Below, piece by piece: positions 14,599 through 15,902 of a DNA stretch of 15,902 nucleotides. The DNA is taken from contig JAHHSA010000034.1 of NCBI GenBank assembly GCA_020025475.1, forward strand, positions 1-15,902. Direction: 5' to 3'. Each line of letters begins with the position of its first letter. Within the stretch, counting starts at the first letter, position 1. The notes beneath the pieces are model-generated. The model saw nothing but the letters and a program-made list of their open reading frames with translations, was not told the DNA's origin and ran no database searches. Made by a program: the position numbers and the translations under genes. This DNA comes from Oscillibacter sp. Lineage in GTDB: Bacteria; Bacillota; Clostridia; Oscillospirales; Oscillospiraceae.

Positions 14599-14819
14599 GA
14601 CAGGGTCAACAGCTAGAGCCATAAGGGTTACAGCGTGTGGCTTTTTTCAAAAAGCCACTTCCACTGAAATTTTTAGAAATCATTGATTTCGGCAGCTCCG
14701 CCCAAATACAGTGCCCCTTCTACAAGCCCTCTCAAATTTTTCCAGTATTCCCCAATTTGTCAGTCCCGTCCACTTTTCCACACGATCTTGTGGAAAGCAG
14801 CAGGTGTGCTGACCCTGTC
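14599..14819. repeat. Spacer between the lipoprotein gene and spo0A, bounded by a 10-base inverted repeat
   Basis: GACAGGGTCA (14599-14608) and its exact reverse complement TGACCCTGTC (14810-14819) bracket this segment; the right copy overlaps the lipoprotein stop codon. Inside are a perfect ten-base-pair hairpin with a two-base loop (14637-14646 with 14649-14658) and an eight-base-pair hairpin (14775-14782 with 14789-14796). Neither is followed by a T run on the minus strand. I see no open reading frame with coding character here. Confidence 0.4.
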
Positions 14820-15414
14820 AAGCGGTAACTTCCATGGTATCGGCCAGTACACTCAGTAGCGTTCCGAAGCCCTCCGCCGCCTCTTCCGGGTAGCGCTCCA
14901 TCAGGAGGTATGAACCCTGTTCCGTCTCAAAAAAGCGGACATTCAAAAACTTATGGTCCAGGGTGTCTTTGCCTGACAGGCCGTGTCCCTGTTCCTGATC
15001 GAATTGGTAGTCGTCCTCCTCGGCCTGTACCCAGAACCGGGCTGCCTTCAGATCTCGCCCCGACAGGTACACAACCTGCAGCTCGACATCTTGATTCAAC
15101 TGATTTTCCCAGGTTTGCACAGAAAGGCCGTCGTCCTGTTCAGACGCAAGGTTCCAGCCCTCGCTGGGAATGTAGAGGGAGTAGCCGTCTCCGCTGTACA
15201 GCAACCCCTCAACAGAAGTTTCCTCACCCTCCGGGAAATAGGTAAGTGTGGTGTTCTGCTCCCGTGTCTGGGTAGCAGTCTGCGGCATGGGACGCGCCAT
15301 TTGCACCGGTGGATTCTCCGGCTGCTGCTGTGGTTTTTCACCGCAGGCTGTGAGTGAAAGGGACGCCAACAGTGCCATCACAATCGCTGTAAGCCGGTTT
15401 GGGCTGCGCATCAT
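14818..15414 (-). CDS. Small lipoprotein of unknown function
   Basis: The predicted product has 198 residues. Residues 1-24 are a lipoprotein signal: basic MMRSPNRL, hydrophobic TAIVMALLASLSL and the lipobox LTAC with lipidated C24. A low-complexity Gln/Pro/Thr linker follows (25-55), then a globular acidic part with LLYSGDGYSLYIPSEGW, VQTWENQ, VELQVVYLSG and FFETEQGSYLLMERYPEEAAEGFGTLL. I do not recognise the domain; the pattern of short strands suggests a small extracytoplasmic beta-rich fold. The ATG at 15414 has GGGAGG five bases upstream; a second ATG follows immediately at 15411. The reading frame continues upstream to a GTG at 15612, but that part contains the proximal promoter and lacks coding character. 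It precedes spo0A in the same direction after about 370 bases. Confidence 0.75.
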   Translation of the reverse strand: MMRSPNRLTAIVMALLASLSLTACGEKPQQQPENPPVQMARPMPQTATQTREQNTTLTYFPEGEETSVEGLLYSGDGYSLYIPSEGWNLASEQDDGLSVQTWENQLNQDVELQVVYLSGRDLKAARFWVQAEEDDYQFDQEQGHGLSGKDTLDHKFLNVRFFETEQGSYLLMERYPEEAAEGFGTLLSVLADTMEVTA

Positions 15415-15449
15415 CGCTTCCTCCCTGCCAGAGTGTATTGAATATTTTA

Positions 15450-15478
15450 AACATATCACAGTCACTGACAGAGAGCAA
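15450..15478 (-). promoter_or_regulatory. Proximal promoter of the small lipoprotein gene (P2)
   Basis: On the minus strand TTGCTC (15473-15478) is followed after 17 bases by TATGTT (15450-15455) with an extended TGA. Between them lies the odd palindrome CAGTCACTG (15459-15467). An alternative pairing is CTGTCA with TAAAAT at 16 bases. It is a near copy of the distal promoter at 15626-15654. Confidence 0.5.
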
Positions 15479-15663
15479 CGAAAAATCTGGCAAGCGCCTC
15501 GTGTGATTGGCACCCCAAATGCACAGCGGCGTCTGAACATCTCATTTTCCGCTCTCCATCTGAGGCCGGATTCCCCAGTCCCGCTTCTTTGCATTAAGGC
15601 GGTCACACCCACTTATATTTAAAGAATAATATCATACTCCAATACAGACCGCAACGAAAAATC
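15475..15663 (-). repeat. Direct repeat: duplicated promoter module
   Basis: The 13-mer GCAACGAAAAATC occurs at 15475-15487 and again at 15651-15663, in the same orientation, 176 bases apart. In minus-strand order both copies continue with two free bases, TCTGT, nine free bases and TGATAT, so 24 matched bases keep the same register through the -35, spacer and -10. Confidence 0.6.
15626..15654 (-). promoter_or_regulatory. Distal promoter of the small lipoprotein gene (P1)
   Basis: On the minus strand TTGCGG (15649-15654) is followed after 17 bases by TATTAT (15626-15631) with an extended TGA. It would give a leader of roughly 205 bases before the lipoprotein ATG. The -10 is better than that of the proximal copy. 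Confidence 0.5.
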
Positions 15664-15902
15664 CATCGATTTTTACGGCATCAGTTGAAGAAGTCTCTGC
15701 CGCTCATGAATGAATTCTATCAGAGTCTACAGGCTCTATGATTGCAAAGGATACAACATTTTACAAATGCCGCTGTGCTGCCATGACGATTCCGCTCATC
15801 TCAAACGGGTATGCTGATACTCCCGGCTTTTTCAGAACTGCCCCAACCGCCGAACTATCTGTACACAGATTTCTTGCACGGTTTCTCAAATTCACATGAA
15901 TT
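15664..15902. other. Right-edge intergenic stretch without a supported gene
   Basis: No reading frame of useful length or recognisable content is present on either strand. A seven-base-pair A/T-rich hairpin (15657-15663 with 15668-15674) straddles the left end and carries a T run on the minus strand, so it could weakly end a transcript entering from the right. A small imperfect hairpin lies around 15808-15824. Otherwise I see nothing. Confidence 0.4.

Noticed and set aside
15415..15612. N-terminal extension of the small lipoprotein to a GTG at 15612
   Set aside because: It would bury the lipoprotein signal peptide inside the protein and includes the proximal promoter; a good ribosome site precedes 15414.

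Overview
The window looks like chromosomal DNA of a GC-rich, endospore-forming, anaerobic Clostridia, most likely of the Oscillospiraceae group. The lineage is inferred from gene content and not tested by any search: a complete Spo0A, the SRP RNA just upstream of dnaX, a NiaR-controlled NAD operon, a DUF4127 lipoprotein and a choice-of-anchor I surface protein. I see no insertion sequence, phage gene, CRISPR array, tRNA or rRNA.

Layout. Positions 1-1332 (minus) hold the N-terminal 444 residues of a secreted choice-of-anchor I protein that runs off the left edge. From 5235 down to 1616 (minus) lies the de novo NAD operon nadA-nadB-nadC-niaR, closed by a strong terminator. Divergent from it is aspA (5514-6923, plus), aspartate ammonia-lyase. 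Next on the plus strand is a TTG-started fusion of a GT4 glycosyltransferase and a PlsC-type acyltransferase (7227-9101), behind a long hairpin-rich leader. It converges on a DUF4127 lipoprotein (9129-10898, minus) and shares a bidirectional terminator with it. The rest reads on the minus strand: spo0A, then the SRP RNA gene (ffs), dnaX, ybaB and the DUF4127 gene. Upstream of spo0A is a small lipoprotein gene (14818-15414) with two look-alike promoters.

How the genes fit together. NadB, NadA and NadC convert L-aspartate to nicotinate mononucleotide, and NiaR is the expected niacin-responsive repressor of the same operon. AspA shares the intergenic control region and interconverts aspartate with fumarate plus ammonia. 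Aspartate is the NadB substrate, and fumarate is a known anaerobic electron acceptor of NadB in other bacteria, so the pairing makes metabolic sense. The ffs-dnaX-ybaB block is the familiar Firmicutes housekeeping order, but recR does not follow ybaB. spo0A carries an exact 0A box upstream of its probable promoter, suggesting autoregulation.

I found no convincing wholly new system. The most interesting items are the GT4-acyltransferase fusion with its structured leader, the duplicated promoter module before the small lipoprotein gene, the missing second acidic residue in the Spo0A receiver pocket, and the shortened NadB and lamin-tail domains.
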